Below the pieces are notes generated by a model that was not told where the DNA came from, did not search any database, and saw only the letters and a list, made by a program, of their open reading frames with translations. From NCBI GenBank assembly GCA_018000995.1, contig JAGNIU010000031.1, positions 1 through 33,486 on the forward strand: DNA of 33,486 nucleotides, written 5' to 3'. The position numbers and the translations under genes are program-made. The stretch comes from Bacteroidia bacterium. GTDB taxonomy: Bacteria; Bacteroidota; Bacteroidia; B-17B0; Aurantibacillaceae. Below, piece after piece: positions 1 to 9,822 of this stretch. The stretch's first letter is position 1. Each line of letters starts with the position of its first letter.

Positions 1-777
1 GGCCATTCCTTTTTTCCTGAATATTTTTGGGGTATTGGTCCGAAAACAAAAGACGAATGGCAAGAACGATACGAATCAGAACAGTTTGGGGCGACCCTTC
101 ACTTGAAAAAACAATTATTTGAAAAATTTTTTCTTGGCGTTCTGTACGATTATCAAAATGTATTTAACATAAACTACATTAATGGCGGCGTGTTTGATTC
201 AACAGTTGTTCTTGGTCGGAAAGCCTATCAGAATTCAGGTGGTGGATTTAGTTTAAGTTATGATTCACGCAACAAAGCATTCTGGCCTACTAAAGGAGTT
301 TTCGCCAACTTAATGGTGACAAGATATAACGAAGGCATTGGCTCTAATTTCGATTTTACAAAACTAACACTCGACGTTCGTTTTTTTCAGAAATTATTTT
401 TAGAGCATATTTTGGCGGTGCAATTTTATAACTATTCCACTTTTGGAGTGGTGCCAATGAAAACTTTAGCAAGATTTGGCGGCGTTGATAATATGCGTGG
501 TTTTTATCAAGGTCGGTTCAGAGATAATAACATGAGCAGTCTCATTGCCGAATACCGTGCCCCTATATACTGGAGAATTAGTTTAGTTGCATTTGGAGGA
601 ATAGGAAACGTGTATAACGACAACAAAAATATTTTCAAAAACGAGTTGCTTTATAGTTTCGGTGCGGGCCTCCGTTTAAGAATGCTTAAAAAAGATAATC
701 TGAATATAAGAATTGATTACGGCTATTATAATAAATACAATAGCGGACTTTATTTTACCCTTGGAGAGTGTTTTTGA
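1..777 (+). CDS. Omp85/BamA-TamA family outer membrane barrel protein, 3' part
   Basis: The reading frame is open from the first base, so the gene is cut at its 5' end; a TTG at 103 is only an internal codon. The visible 258 residues are rich in alternating aromatic and polar beta-strands. Around bases 480-530 they carry a GGVDNMRGFYQGRFRD segment, matching the conserved (V/M)RGF/Y loop of the Omp85 (bacterial surface antigen D15) barrel. The last residue is phenylalanine, as in most barrels recognised by the BAM machinery. It would sit in the outer membrane, inserting or translocating proteins, or acting as a TamA/patatin-like barrel. The N-terminal POTRA or other domains lie outside the window, so the subfamily cannot be decided. 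The stop TGA is followed by a 78-bp gap before the next gene on the same strand. Confidence 0.8.
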   Translation, partial: GHSFFPEYFWGIGPKTKDEWQERYESEQFGATLHLKKQLFEKFFLGVLYDYQNVFNINYINGGVFDSTVVLGRKAYQNSGGGFSLSYDSRNKAFWPTKGVFANLMVTRYNEGIGSNFDFTKLTLDVRFFQKLFLEHILAVQFYNYSTFGVVPMKTLARFGGVDNMRGFYQGRFRDNNMSSLIAEYRAPIYWRISLVAFGGIGNVYNDNKNIFKNELLYSFGAGLRLRMLKKDNLNIRIDYGYYNKYNSGLYFTLGECF

Positions 778-855
778 TTACTGTAAGTGGCTATTGATTT
801 GATTTAATAGGAAGTGCTCTCTTTATTTAGTAGATTTATATAAATTATAATAGCG

Positions 856-1995
856 GTGAAATTATTTTACAATATTCTTTTAATGTGCGTTTGCCTTTCA
901 TCACTTGCACAACCCACTATTCTTGACCCTTGCTTTTCGAGTGGTACGCCCGGAACAAGCTTTGCCTCTACAGCTAATTTAGCAGACGTTGGGGCGAACG
1001 CCGATCTTTGTACATGGACCGGCACAACTTGGAACGGCGATTGGCCCGGTGCAAATTTAACACTTGCGCCTCCTATAAATAGTGCAGGCTGTCGCGCCAT
1101 TTGGTGTGGAAGCGGAACAGCATGGACAACAGGTGGAGAAGGTTTTGGAGTAAGACTGAGTGCCGGTTTAGTAACAGGTGTCGCTTATTCATTCAGTGTA
1201 ACTTATGTTAGTCACGGTACCGGAAGTACCGGCGCATTTAATCCAAGAGTTTATACAAATACAACGGGCGCACTAGCTGGTGCTTTTTCATTAGGAGGCA
1301 TGCCGGCAGTTGGTGCTACATGGACAACCAACATGCTTAATTTTACAGCTACCGCAGCGCAAAGCGGACATACCTGGTTAATTTTTGGAACCTGGCCCAA
1401 TTTTAGTTCAGGGTTTATAAATTCATTTTGCTCAACTTGCAATAATAGTGTTTTACCTATTGAACTATTAAGTTTTGAAGCAACACCAATGGAAACTAAA
1501 ACAGTTAAATGCGAATGGGCTACTGCAACTGAAAAAAACAATAAGCACTTTATTCTGCAACGCTCTAAGGATGCTGAAAATTTTATTGATGTAGAAAAAC
1601 TTGATGGTGCCGGAGACAGTAACCTGCCGACTGAATATTCAGTAGTTGATAAAAATCCGTTTCCCGGAATGTCATATTACCGTTTAAAAATGCTGGCGGT
1701 TGACGGCGAAATATCTTACTCCAATTTAAAAACAGTAAGCTTTAGTAATTTTACTAATTCAAAATTATATCCAAATCCAACAAGCGGCATTCTTAATATT
1801 CCGCAAATTCAAAACAAAGATTTATTTACAGCCGAAAATTCTGAAATTGAAATACTGAATTACACCGGAGAAGTTGTTTTAAAACTACCTTACAACTCCA
1901 ATGTAAATGTCTCAGAACTTAAAGCCGGGTATTACATTCTGAAAATAAAACATTTTGGAGAAAAGGATTACAGTTACAAATTTATAAGAGAGTAA
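856..1995 (+). CDS. Secreted protein with type IX secretion C-terminal sorting domain
   Basis: This is a 379-aa protein of unknown function. It starts at GTG; an in-frame stop at 841-843 rules out a longer form. Residues 1-19 form a Sec signal peptide ending SLAQ. Residues 20-195 are a Gly/Thr/Trp-rich beta domain resembling a jelly-roll or carbohydrate-binding module, but no family was recognised. A segment beginning LPIELLSF (about 200-297) is the fibronectin-like linker module common in Bacteroidota T9SS cargo (W-TATE-NN-F-RS-D pattern, then YYRLK-D-DG). Residues from KLYPNPTSG to the end are a type A T9SS sorting domain (TIGR04183-like), so the protein is probably exported and attached to the cell surface. 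Its stop codon abuts the stop of the convergent L,D-transpeptidase with no spacer. Confidence 0.85.
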   Translation: MKLFYNILLMCVCLSSLAQPTILDPCFSSGTPGTSFASTANLADVGANADLCTWTGTTWNGDWPGANLTLAPPINSAGCRAIWCGSGTAWTTGGEGFGVRLSAGLVTGVAYSFSVTYVSHGTGSTGAFNPRVYTNTTGALAGAFSLGGMPAVGATWTTNMLNFTATAAQSGHTWLIFGTWPNFSSGFINSFCSTCNNSVLPIELLSFEATPMETKTVKCEWATATEKNNKHFILQRSKDAENFIDVEKLDGAGDSNLPTEYSVVDKNPFPGMSYYRLKMLAVDGEISYSNLKTVSFSNFTNSKLYPNPTSGILNIPQIQNKDLFTAENSEIEILNYTGEVVLKLPYNSNVNVSELKAGYYILKIKHFGEKDYSYKFIRE

Positions 1996-3690
1996 TTACT
2001 TCCCCTTATAAACCATCTTCATCATCTTCTCATCACGACGATAAATATCGATGTATAGGTGCAAACCGGTTGAATCATCGGCTCGCGTTGTAAAATATTT
2101 CACGTACATCGCAAAAGGTTTTTTCATGCTAATTTGACGTTGAATTGGAGTAGCGAAGTAACTCATTAATGTATCGTAAGGTAATTTTAAAGTATCATCA
2201 CGAATTAAAAATCTGGCAGCTTCAACAAATTTTTCTAAACGAATACAGCCATGACTTTGATAACGGTAAAACGTTTTAAAATATTTACGGCTGTTCGTGT
2301 CGTGCATGTAAATACCGAATTTATTATGGAAATTGAATTTACAAATGCCTAAACTATTATCACCACCAATACGCTGACGGAATTTAAACGGTAAATAATC
2401 TTTGTTGTACTTTTTCCATTTTAATTTAGAAATATCTAAAACATTGCCTTTATAATCTACCACTTCAAAACCTTTGCGTCGTAAATAACTGGTGTCATTT
2501 TTTACAGCCGGTAAAATTTCTTTCCAGGCTATACTGTACGGTACATTCCAATATGGATACACCAACATATAATTAATTTTACTTTTTACAGAATGAGGTG
2601 TTGGCGTTTCGGGTTTACCAACTACAACTTTCGAAAATAAAACCAAGGTATCTTCTTTTTCTTTTTTATCATATTCCCACACATGCAAATCAGCACTCGG
2701 AATATTTACCCAAAAATATCTCTTCGGAAATTCACGTGGTTCCCAACGCCAGCGTTCTAAAGCCATTTCCATTTGGCGAATTACTTTTTCCTTATTGTAA
2801 CCCAAAGCTTGCTTCGTATATTTTCCTAATTTTCCATCCGGATCTAAATTAAAAGTCTTCTGAAATTTTTTAATTGCTTTTGCCAATTTTACACTATCGT
2901 TTCCTTTTACAGTGCTGTCGTACTCTCCGGTGATCATTAATCTCTGTTTTACTTGACTGTACATTAAAACTGTATCTTTTACGTTGATGAATGAAACCGA
3001 ATCCCAAATTATTTTTTCGTGTTCCGTAATATATTTCTTTAATTCAACTTTCAAAAACTTGTAACCTTCATGAACTGGCTCCAAAGAATCGAAAGCTGCG
3101 CGGATATTTCCATTTACTAAACCATTATGAATTATATCTACCCAATTCGTATCTAATTTTTTTGGATTCCACTCCAATAATAAACTATCAGGATAAAAAC
3201 GGCCTTTGTTTAAATGGGCGCCGAACTTATAAAGGCCATCAAACAATAATATTTCACTTTGTGCAATAGCAAATACATCAAACAAACTATCCTTTGTGTT
3301 AAAGAATTTTTCTTGAAGACTTTTAATTTTTGAATAATGATAATCATCCGGAATCAATCCATAATACCGCGCATCCTTAAAAATAGAGATTAACGTATCT
3401 GCTAAAGGTTTTAGTTTTCCTTTGTGAGTGAAATAAGGCGATTCGCTTTCTGCAACCGGTTTAAAAAACTCAACCGTTTTTATCGTGTCTTCAAATAATA
3501 AAAGCGTAGTGTAGTTAATTCGTTTTGCTAAAAGGCTTTCAATTTCTTTTTTTACCGAAGCGTCAACATCCTGAGGAGCTCTTACTTTCACCACTTTCTG
3601 TTCTACTTTTTCTTCGTCCTGTTTACAGGAAATAAAAAAAATAAAGCAACAAAATAGAACTCTTAAAAAATTAACCAACTGCGTATTCAT
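1996..3690 (-). CDS. Lipoprotein L,D-transpeptidase (YcbB/LdtD-like)
   Basis: This 564-aa enzyme should form 3-3 peptidoglycan cross-links or attach proteins to peptidoglycan in the periplasm. A hydrophobic N-terminus ends at Cys22 (IFFISC), suggesting lipid modification, although the lipobox is not perfect. A long N-terminal scaffold of the YcbB type is followed by a peptidoglycan-binding module (KAIKKFQKTFNLDPDG, about 270-300). The YkuD catalytic domain follows, with His at about 463 and the signature SHGCIRLE, catalytic Cys482. All expected catalytic residues are present. It is transcribed on the minus strand, separated from the upstream RND gene by a 136-bp spacer containing a hairpin repeat, so it probably has its own promoter. 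It ends base-to-base against the T9SS gene. Confidence 0.93.
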   Translation of the reverse strand: MNTQLVNFLRVLFCCFIFFISCKQDEEKVEQKVVKVRAPQDVDASVKKEIESLLAKRINYTTLLLFEDTIKTVEFFKPVAESESPYFTHKGKLKPLADTLISIFKDARYYGLIPDDYHYSKIKSLQEKFFNTKDSLFDVFAIAQSEILLFDGLYKFGAHLNKGRFYPDSLLLEWNPKKLDTNWVDIIHNGLVNGNIRAAFDSLEPVHEGYKFLKVELKKYITEHEKIIWDSVSFINVKDTVLMYSQVKQRLMITGEYDSTVKGNDSVKLAKAIKKFQKTFNLDPDGKLGKYTKQALGYNKEKVIRQMEMALERWRWEPREFPKRYFWVNIPSADLHVWEYDKKEKEDTLVLFSKVVVGKPETPTPHSVKSKINYMLVYPYWNVPYSIAWKEILPAVKNDTSYLRRKGFEVVDYKGNVLDISKLKWKKYNKDYLPFKFRQRIGGDNSLGICKFNFHNKFGIYMHDTNSRKYFKTFYRYQSHGCIRLEKFVEAARFLIRDDTLKLPYDTLMSYFATPIQRQISMKKPFAMYVKYFTTRADDSTGLHLYIDIYRRDEKMMKMVYKGK

Positions 3691-3742
3691 TCAGGAATTA
3701 AAATACTAAATTACAAAAAATACCAGCGAAACCCACATGATT

Positions 3743-3815
3743 GCCACCAAAGCACAAAAACACAAAATCCCACCAAAAATTTAGTGGGATTTAGAGCCTT
3801 AGTGTTTTTGTGGCT
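3743..3815. repeat. Dispersed hairpin repeat, copy 1
   Basis: This is an imperfect inverted repeat of about 73 bp. Outer arms GCCAC (3743-3747) and GTGGC (3810-3814) enclose a perfect inner stem, AAATCCCAC (3765-3773) with GTGGGATTT (3784-3792). A second copy lies at 11449-11520 in the same orientation; the right halves differ at one position over about 30 bp. It sits just past the stop of the RND gene and could terminate the efflux operon, but the lack of a clean U-run and the second copy favour a mobile REP-like element. Confidence 0.8.
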
Positions 3816-3826
3816 AAAGAAATGGG

Positions 3827-6800
3827 TTAATAATCCAAATTACCGTAATCTAACTTTTTGCGGGTTATCCAAAGGATTAAGCGGCAAGCAGCTATAAAGA
3901 ACGGAACGTACATTAATACTTTAGGTAAATCGTAGTGCGCCAAAATTATTTCTGATTTACGTTTTAAACGTTCAGCAATCAAATACATAGCAGGCACTAA
4001 TAATAAGGTTAAGAATGTTGCAAAGCTCAAACCAAAAATCATAGTCCAGCTTAAAGGACCCCAGAACACAACATTATCACCACCAAAGTGAATGTTAGGT
4101 GAGAAGCTCGACAACAAACCTTCAAAATCAATATTCAATCCTACTGCTAATGGAATTAAACCTAAAATTGCAGCGAAGGCAGTTAAGATTACAGGCGTCA
4201 TACGAGTACGACCGGCATCAACTGTTGCATCCCATAAACTCACGCCTTTGGCTCTAGCCTCTTCAGCAAACTCAACAAGGAGAATTCCATTCCGGACCAC
4301 AATACCCGCGAGCGCGACTATTCCAATACCTGTCATTACAATACTCATATCCATTTTAAAGATAGCGGTACCTAATAAAACACCGATTACACTCAATAAA
4401 ATTTCAGATAAAATAATAATTGATTTTCCGATAGAGTTAAATTGAATTACTAATACCAATAAAATAATTCCGATGGAAGTCATTAAAGCACCACCTAAAA
4501 ACGCGCTTGTTTCAGCTTGTTCTTCTTGTTGTCCTGTAAATTTAACTTCGACTGCACCGGTAGAACGGAAACCTTTTGCTGCTTCCTGAACTTGCGCCAC
4601 AACATTGTTTGGATTAAATCCTTCTAACACATCAGATGCTAAAGTGATAACGCGTTTATTTTGCTTACGTCTAATTCCACCATAGGTGTTTTCGTAACGG
4701 ATATCACAAAATGCAGATAAAGGAACAGAGCGTAACATACCACCCATATTCATATCACGGAACGTGATTTTTAAATTTTTCAATTGCTCGATGCTCGTAC
4801 GTTGCTCATATTTATAACGCAATTGAATTGGATACTCATCATTTGCATCACGGAATTTGCTTGGATTATCAATACCAAAAACAGCTTTACGGATTTCCAT
4901 TGCTAATTGCGCTGACGAAATTCCTTCGCGGTTTGCGCGTTCACGATCGATATCAAAAACAATTTCTGGTTTGTTATCTACGAAATCTGTTTTTAAATCA
5001 GCAACGCCCGGAACGCCCGCTTCTTCTATATAACGCTTCAGTGCTTTTGCATTTACCACTAACTCCTCAAACTTATCACCTTTGATTTCAATATTAATTG
5101 GTTTTGAAACGGGCGGACCAGCTTGTTCCTTATTACAAGTTATTTCAGCGCCTGCAATATTCCATTTTAAATTTTGCAACTCTTTTAAATAAGCCATAGT
5201 ACTTTTTCCATGACGTTCAGAAAACTCAACAAAGTTAATGGCAATTTTTCCGCGGTTAGCGTAAGAGCTTTGATCTTCATCCTGAGGATCGGTTACCCCA
5301 ATGGTAACATTTGTGATGATAGAAGAAACGATGTCGTTGTTTTCACCAATAACAGCATTTACTTTTTTCTCCACCACTTTCATAACCTCATTCGTTTTTG
5401 CAGGATCAGCGCCCTCCGGTAATTTTACATACACGAAAATATTATTTGGATCGCCTGAAGGGAAGAATACAACGTTCGGAGAACGAACATTCATCAACAC
5501 AATTGATAAAACAAATAAACCTAAAGTCATTAATAATAATTGCCAAGGACGTTTCAATCCCCAGATTAATAAATTAGTATAACCACGCTGGAATGAAGGC
5601 CATGCTTTATTTTGGAAATTCTCGATAACCTTATACAAGAATAAACGGTGAACAATCATAAACAAAGCAAAGAACCACATCAAATTACCTAGAGCGAAAT
5701 TACCTTGTGAATAAAACACTACAGCAACCAAACCGTAAACCAATAAACGCAACCAAGCTTTACGATTAATGCGTCCGTAATTCTTTTTCTCCTCGTCATG
5801 CGATTTCATAAAATCAACCGCAAACACAGGGTTAATAATATAAGCTACAAATAACGATGCTAATAAAGTAATGATGAGTGTGACCGGTAAGAAGAACATG
5901 AATTTACCAATTACACCACTCCAAAATGCTAATGGAATAAACGGTGCTAATGTTGTAATCGTTCCGCTTAATACAGGTAAGAATACTTCTCCTGCCGCCA
6001 TTTTTGCAGCGGTTTTAATATCTCGTTTTCCGTTAGCAAATAAACGATGTGTGTTTTCAATAACCACAATGGCATCATCCACTACAATACCAAGTGCGAG
6101 TAAGAATGCGAATAACACAATCATGTTCATAGTAAAGCCAATGCTTGGCATGAATAAGAAGGCGATGAACATGGATAAGGGAACAGACAAGGCCACGAAC
6201 AATGCATTCGTTACGCCCATGAAGAACATTAAAATTAAAGTCACTAAAATAAAACCAATGATAATGGTGTTTATTAAATCGTGTAAGGTTAATTTTGTTT
6301 TGTCAGATTGATCGGCTGTAATTTTAATATCGATGTTAGAAGGGAATTCAGTTTTCTTTAATTCTTCTATTGTTGCTTTAATTTTATCAGAAGCATTAAT
6401 TAAATTTTCTCCCGCACGTTTAATAACATTTAAGGTGATTACATTTTTTCCTCCTAAGCGCGCGAAACTTTCTGCCTCACGAACGGTATCTACAACATCA
6501 GCAAAATCTTTTAAATACAATTGCGCGCCAGATTGAGAACCCACAACAATATTTTTAATTTCATCAACAGTTTTAAATTCGTTTTTAATACTAATAGTAC
6601 GTTTAGTTCCATCCATTGGAATTTGTCCGCCACTTATGGTAATATTTTCCGAACCAATAGCACGTTCCAAATCACCCATGCCCATTTGCATAGCCTGCAT
6701 TTTGTACATGTCTAAGTTGATTTGAATCTCACGGTCGGGAGCACCAACCATTTTTACTTCAGTAATTTCTTTTAAACCTTCAATCCTGTCTTTTAAATCA

Positions 6801-7288
6801 TCGGCATATTCTTTCAGTTTATTTAAATCGATATCTCCTGCTATGTTGATGTACATAATTGGAAATTCAGAAAATGCTAACTCTTTAATAAAAGGCGGAC
6901 GCGTTAAACCGGTTGGCAAATCCGAACGAGCTTCATCCACTTTATCTTTTACAGATTGACGGGCTTTATCAACATTTACTTCAGTTCCAAACTCAACCGT
7001 AATTAACGATACGTCTTGCATCGAGTTACTGATTAATTTTTTTACGCCGGGAATTGATTTTAGTTTCTTCTCTAAGGGTTTTGTAATGGTGTTCTCGATA
7101 TTACTTGGTGAGTTACCGGGGTAAACCGTGCTCACGAAAAATTTCGGAACAATAATATCCGGGAAACTTTCTTTCGGTAAATTATTGTAAGAAGAGATTC
7201 CCCAAAACGTAATAATTATCGTTAAGATGTAAACCGCAACTTTATTGTCGATGGCCCAACTACTTGGTTTAAATTGTTTAAAATCCAT
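3827..7288 (-). CDS. Efflux RND transporter permease (AcrB/HAE family)
   Basis: This 1153-aa inner-membrane, proton-driven pump is the permease of a tripartite efflux system. TM1 (VAVYILTIIITFWGISSY) is followed by the porter domain beginning FPDIIVPKFFVSTVYPGNSP. TM4 carries the proton-relay acidic pair in IVVDDAIVVIENTHR (about 398-410), and a second TM block contains ALAGIVVRNGILLVEFAEEA. It is about 100 residues longer than typical RND pumps: two extra hydrophobic segments lie between TM6 and TM7 (LVYGLVAVVFYSQ and LMWFFALFMIVHRLFLY), and a further one lies near the C-terminus (VLMYVPFFIAACRLILW). It is the last gene of the tetR-tolC-mfp-rnd operon, 26 bp after the adaptor gene. The substrate cannot be read from sequence; drugs, detergents or lipids are all possible. 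Confidence 0.95.
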   Translation of the reverse strand: MDFKQFKPSSWAIDNKVAVYILTIIITFWGISSYNNLPKESFPDIIVPKFFVSTVYPGNSPSNIENTITKPLEKKLKSIPGVKKLISNSMQDVSLITVEFGTEVNVDKARQSVKDKVDEARSDLPTGLTRPPFIKELAFSEFPIMYINIAGDIDLNKLKEYADDLKDRIEGLKEITEVKMVGAPDREIQINLDMYKMQAMQMGMGDLERAIGSENITISGGQIPMDGTKRTISIKNEFKTVDEIKNIVVGSQSGAQLYLKDFADVVDTVREAESFARLGGKNVITLNVIKRAGENLINASDKIKATIEELKKTEFPSNIDIKITADQSDKTKLTLHDLINTIIIGFILVTLILMFFMGVTNALFVALSVPLSMFIAFLFMPSIGFTMNMIVLFAFLLALGIVVDDAIVVIENTHRLFANGKRDIKTAAKMAAGEVFLPVLSGTITTLAPFIPLAFWSGVIGKFMFFLPVTLIITLLASLFVAYIINPVFAVDFMKSHDEEKKNYGRINRKAWLRLLVYGLVAVVFYSQGNFALGNLMWFFALFMIVHRLFLYKVIENFQNKAWPSFQRGYTNLLIWGLKRPWQLLLMTLGLFVLSIVLMNVRSPNVVFFPSGDPNNIFVYVKLPEGADPAKTNEVMKVVEKKVNAVIGENNDIVSSIITNVTIGVTDPQDEDQSSYANRGKIAINFVEFSERHGKSTMAYLKELQNLKWNIAGAEITCNKEQAGPPVSKPINIEIKGDKFEELVVNAKALKRYIEEAGVPGVADLKTDFVDNKPEIVFDIDRERANREGISSAQLAMEIRKAVFGIDNPSKFRDANDEYPIQLRYKYEQRTSIEQLKNLKITFRDMNMGGMLRSVPLSAFCDIRYENTYGGIRRKQNKRVITLASDVLEGFNPNNVVAQVQEAAKGFRSTGAVEVKFTGQQEEQAETSAFLGGALMTSIGIILLVLVIQFNSIGKSIIILSEILLSVIGVLLGTAIFKMDMSIVMTGIGIVALAGIVVRNGILLVEFAEEARAKGVSLWDATVDAGRTRMTPVILTAFAAILGLIPLAVGLNIDFEGLLSSFSPNIHFGGDNVVFWGPLSWTMIFGLSFATFLTLLLVPAMYLIAERLKRKSEIILAHYDLPKVLMYVPFFIAACRLILWITRKKLDYGNLDY

Positions 7289-7314
7289 AATGCTAATTTC
7301 TTAATTCGAAAATC

Positions 7315-8451
7315 TTACTTCTTAACTTTAATAGCGTCGCCTTCATTTAACCCATCGTAACCAGATGTAATTAATAAATCTGTTTCGCTTAATCCACTTG
7401 TAATTTCTACAGTGCCATTATATTCTTTTCCTAAAGTAACATTACGTTTTGCAGCTTTGTTTCCATCAGCTACCAAAACATAAGCTTGTCCTTTTAAATC
7501 TTTCTGAATATAATTTAAAGCCACAGACATTACCGGTTTTTCTGATTTATAATCGTTAATGCTTAAAATGGCGATTTGATTTGGGTGAAATTCTTTTTTG
7601 CTGTCTAAATAAATTTCAACGCCAAAAGTTCTGTGCAATGCACTAATGGCGCGTGCTGAATAACTTATTTTAGAAGTAATAGTATCCTTCGAATCCGGAA
7701 ACTTAATAATTACTTCATCACCTTTATGAACTTTAGAAGCATAACTCTCTGCTAAATCAGCCTTTACTTTTAAGTTACTGAAATTGATAACGCGAATAGC
7801 AGGCATGCCTGGTGCAGTTAACTGACCTAATTTAATATCTACAGCATCAACAGTTCCATCGATTGGAGAAATAATTTTTGACATGCGTAATTGCTCTTGC
7901 AACATCGCAGCTTTTTTCTCCATGCTTTCTTTTTGTGTTTTTGCTTGTAAGAATTGTACTTCTGTTCCGATTTTTTGGTCCCACAGCGACTTTTGCTTTT
8001 CGTATAATTGATTTACTAAATCTGCATTAGTTTGTAAATCGGAAATACTTTGCTGAATGGCGCGCGCATCTGTTTCAGCTAATACTTGTCCTTTGCGAAC
8101 TTCGTCGCCGGCCTTAACATTAATTTTTGTGATGGTACCCGGCATTTCTGCAGATAGCGCAACGTTTTCGTCAGCATCTACTCTTCCTTGTACATTAATG
8201 TATGTTTTAAAAAACTGCGGTGCAATTGGGGCTGCGTCCACTAAAATAAATTTATTAGCAGAGTCACCTTCCAATTTTGAAATTTGAGTTGCCAAATTAG
8301 CCAATTCAGTTTTTAACTCGGCTTGCTTTTGTTTTAAAGCTTCAAGATTATTTGTTTCATCGCCTCCGCCGCATGATGCTAAAAACAAAGCAGGGATAGA
8401 AGCCGATAGTAATACGAACTTTTTGATTTTTTGAAATTGAATTGTATACAT
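7315..8451 (-). CDS. RND periplasmic adaptor subunit (membrane fusion lipoprotein)
   Basis: This 378-aa membrane fusion protein links the RND pump to the outer-membrane channel. The lipobox LASC with Cys27 marks it as a lipoprotein. Residues about 33-63 (LEALKQKQAELKTELANLATQISKLEGDS) predict a coiled coil ahead of the usual core. The first half of the lipoyl/barrel-sandwich domain is GTITKINVKAGDEVRKGQVLAETD. An alpha-helical hairpin (about 130-185) and the second lipoyl half (ISPIDGTVDAVDIKLGQLTAPG) follow, then beta-barrel and membrane-proximal domains. It lies 28 bp after the tolC-like gene and 26 bp before the RND gene. The N-terminal coiled coil before the lipoyl half is an addition to the minimal AcrA layout. 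Confidence 0.95.
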   Translation of the reverse strand: MYTIQFQKIKKFVLLSASIPALFLASCGGGDETNNLEALKQKQAELKTELANLATQISKLEGDSANKFILVDAAPIAPQFFKTYINVQGRVDADENVALSAEMPGTITKINVKAGDEVRKGQVLAETDARAIQQSISDLQTNADLVNQLYEKQKSLWDQKIGTEVQFLQAKTQKESMEKKAAMLQEQLRMSKIISPIDGTVDAVDIKLGQLTAPGMPAIRVINFSNLKVKADLAESYASKVHKGDEVIIKFPDSKDTITSKISYSARAISALHRTFGVEIYLDSKKEFHPNQIAILSINDYKSEKPVMSVALNYIQKDLKGQAYVLVADGNKAAKRNVTLGKEYNGTVEITSGLSETDLLITSGYDGLNEGDAIKVKK

Positions 8452-8479
8452 ATTCTTATTTTTAAATATTGAGTTAAAA

Positions 8480-9817
8480 TTATTTTACTAAAGCTCCTGT
8501 TGCTTTTAAATAGTCTATTTTAGAGATCAACATATCATAAACCGCATTTGCATAATTGGTTTGAGATTCTTTTAATGATGTTTGAGCATTGATAACTTCT
8601 AAATTAGAGCCAACCCCCTGCGCATATTTTTTTTGTGAAACATCATAAACATTCTGTGCGAGTTCTAAATTGCGTTTTTGAATTTGTAAAGATGACACAG
8701 CATTATTGTAGGTCAAGACAGCGGTTGTTTCTTCCAATTCAATAGCTAATTTCAAGTTTTTTAAATTATTCTCTCCTTTTATAAATTCGAGTTTAGCTTG
8801 CTGAATTTTATAGTGTCGCTGAAAGCCATCAAATACATTTAACGACAATGTTGCTCCGATTAAACGTGTTTGGAAATATTTATTTATGTAGCCAACATAT
8901 TCTAAATCATTTCCAAATCCATTAGCAGCAATATTGCCATACGCAACAAGTGTTGGTAAGTAACCAAATTTTAATCTCTTTACATTAATCGTATTTAAAC
9001 GTTGTTGTGATTCTAATAATTGATATTCACTTCGTTTTACAAAATCCATTTTAGAAAGACTTATTTCGGAATTATCAGTGATGATCAGAGAATCTGTCAA
9101 AACTAAATTTTCTCCGGTGTAGCCCATTTGGAACTTCAGAACGTTTTGACTTAATACAATAAATCTCTCTATCTTTTGTTTTTCAGTCAATAAATTATTG
9201 TAAGAAACCTCTAAACGATCTACATCAATCTGTTCTACAAAGCCTTGCTTATTGAAAGCTTTCGTATCATTCAATAATTTTTCAAGTTTAATTATGTTTG
9301 CGTCTAATAATTTGATCCTTTCTTTATTAACTAATACACCATAATATGCCTTCGACACCTGGCTCACTAATTCAGCTTTGCTTCTCGTCACATTAATATT
9401 CATTAGGTTGATATATTCTTTTGTAGCTTTCAATCCAACTAAATAATCAGCACTAAATACTAATAATGATGCGGATGCACCTGCCTGTGTTTGAAACGTT
9501 GTTCCAAATTGAACTGCGGCAAAAGAACCCGGAGGTCCACCAAAAAATTGTCCCGGCACAACAGATGAAGGAATTTCCAAAAAGTTCTTCATATCAACAC
9601 TAGCTGTAATTTGCGGCATAGCCATTCCTAAAACTTCTTTGCGCTTATATTTTGCCATCAAAACATCATTTTGGGCATTTAAATAATTAGGGCTGTTTTT
9701 GTAGGCATAATCAATTGCAGCCTGCAACGAAAAATCGGCCGACTTTGCCTCTTGCGCGTTTGTTGCAAATACATTCAGCATTACAACAGCGGTTAATATT
9801 AATTTATTTACTCTCAT
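8480..9817 (-). CDS. TolC-family outer membrane efflux channel
   Basis: This 445-aa outer membrane factor forms the exit duct of the efflux complex. The signal peptide is MRVNKLILTAVVMLNVFATNAQ. It is followed by two OEP repeats, beginning FSLQAAIDYAYKNSPNYLNAQNDVLMAK and, in the second half, FVKRSEYQLLESQQRLNTINVKR. Both are mostly long helices with short beta segments. The family motif of a late helix, VYDVSQKKYAQGVGSNLEVINAQTSLKESQ, is intact. It begins 5 bp after the TetR stop, so the regulator and the channel are almost certainly cotranscribed. Confidence 0.94.
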   Translation of the reverse strand: MRVNKLILTAVVMLNVFATNAQEAKSADFSLQAAIDYAYKNSPNYLNAQNDVLMAKYKRKEVLGMAMPQITASVDMKNFLEIPSSVVPGQFFGGPPGSFAAVQFGTTFQTQAGASASLLVFSADYLVGLKATKEYINLMNINVTRSKAELVSQVSKAYYGVLVNKERIKLLDANIIKLEKLLNDTKAFNKQGFVEQIDVDRLEVSYNNLLTEKQKIERFIVLSQNVLKFQMGYTGENLVLTDSLIITDNSEISLSKMDFVKRSEYQLLESQQRLNTINVKRLKFGYLPTLVAYGNIAANGFGNDLEYVGYINKYFQTRLIGATLSLNVFDGFQRHYKIQQAKLEFIKGENNLKNLKLAIELEETTAVLTYNNAVSSLQIQKRNLELAQNVYDVSQKKYAQGVGSNLEVINAQTSLKESQTNYANAVYDMLISKIDYLKATGALVK

Positions 9818-9822
9818 AGATA

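Noticed and set aside
867..1541. Minus-strand frames opposite the T9SS cargo gene
   Set aside because: They are antisense shadows of a gene with a clear signal peptide and sorting domain, and their translations lack any domain.
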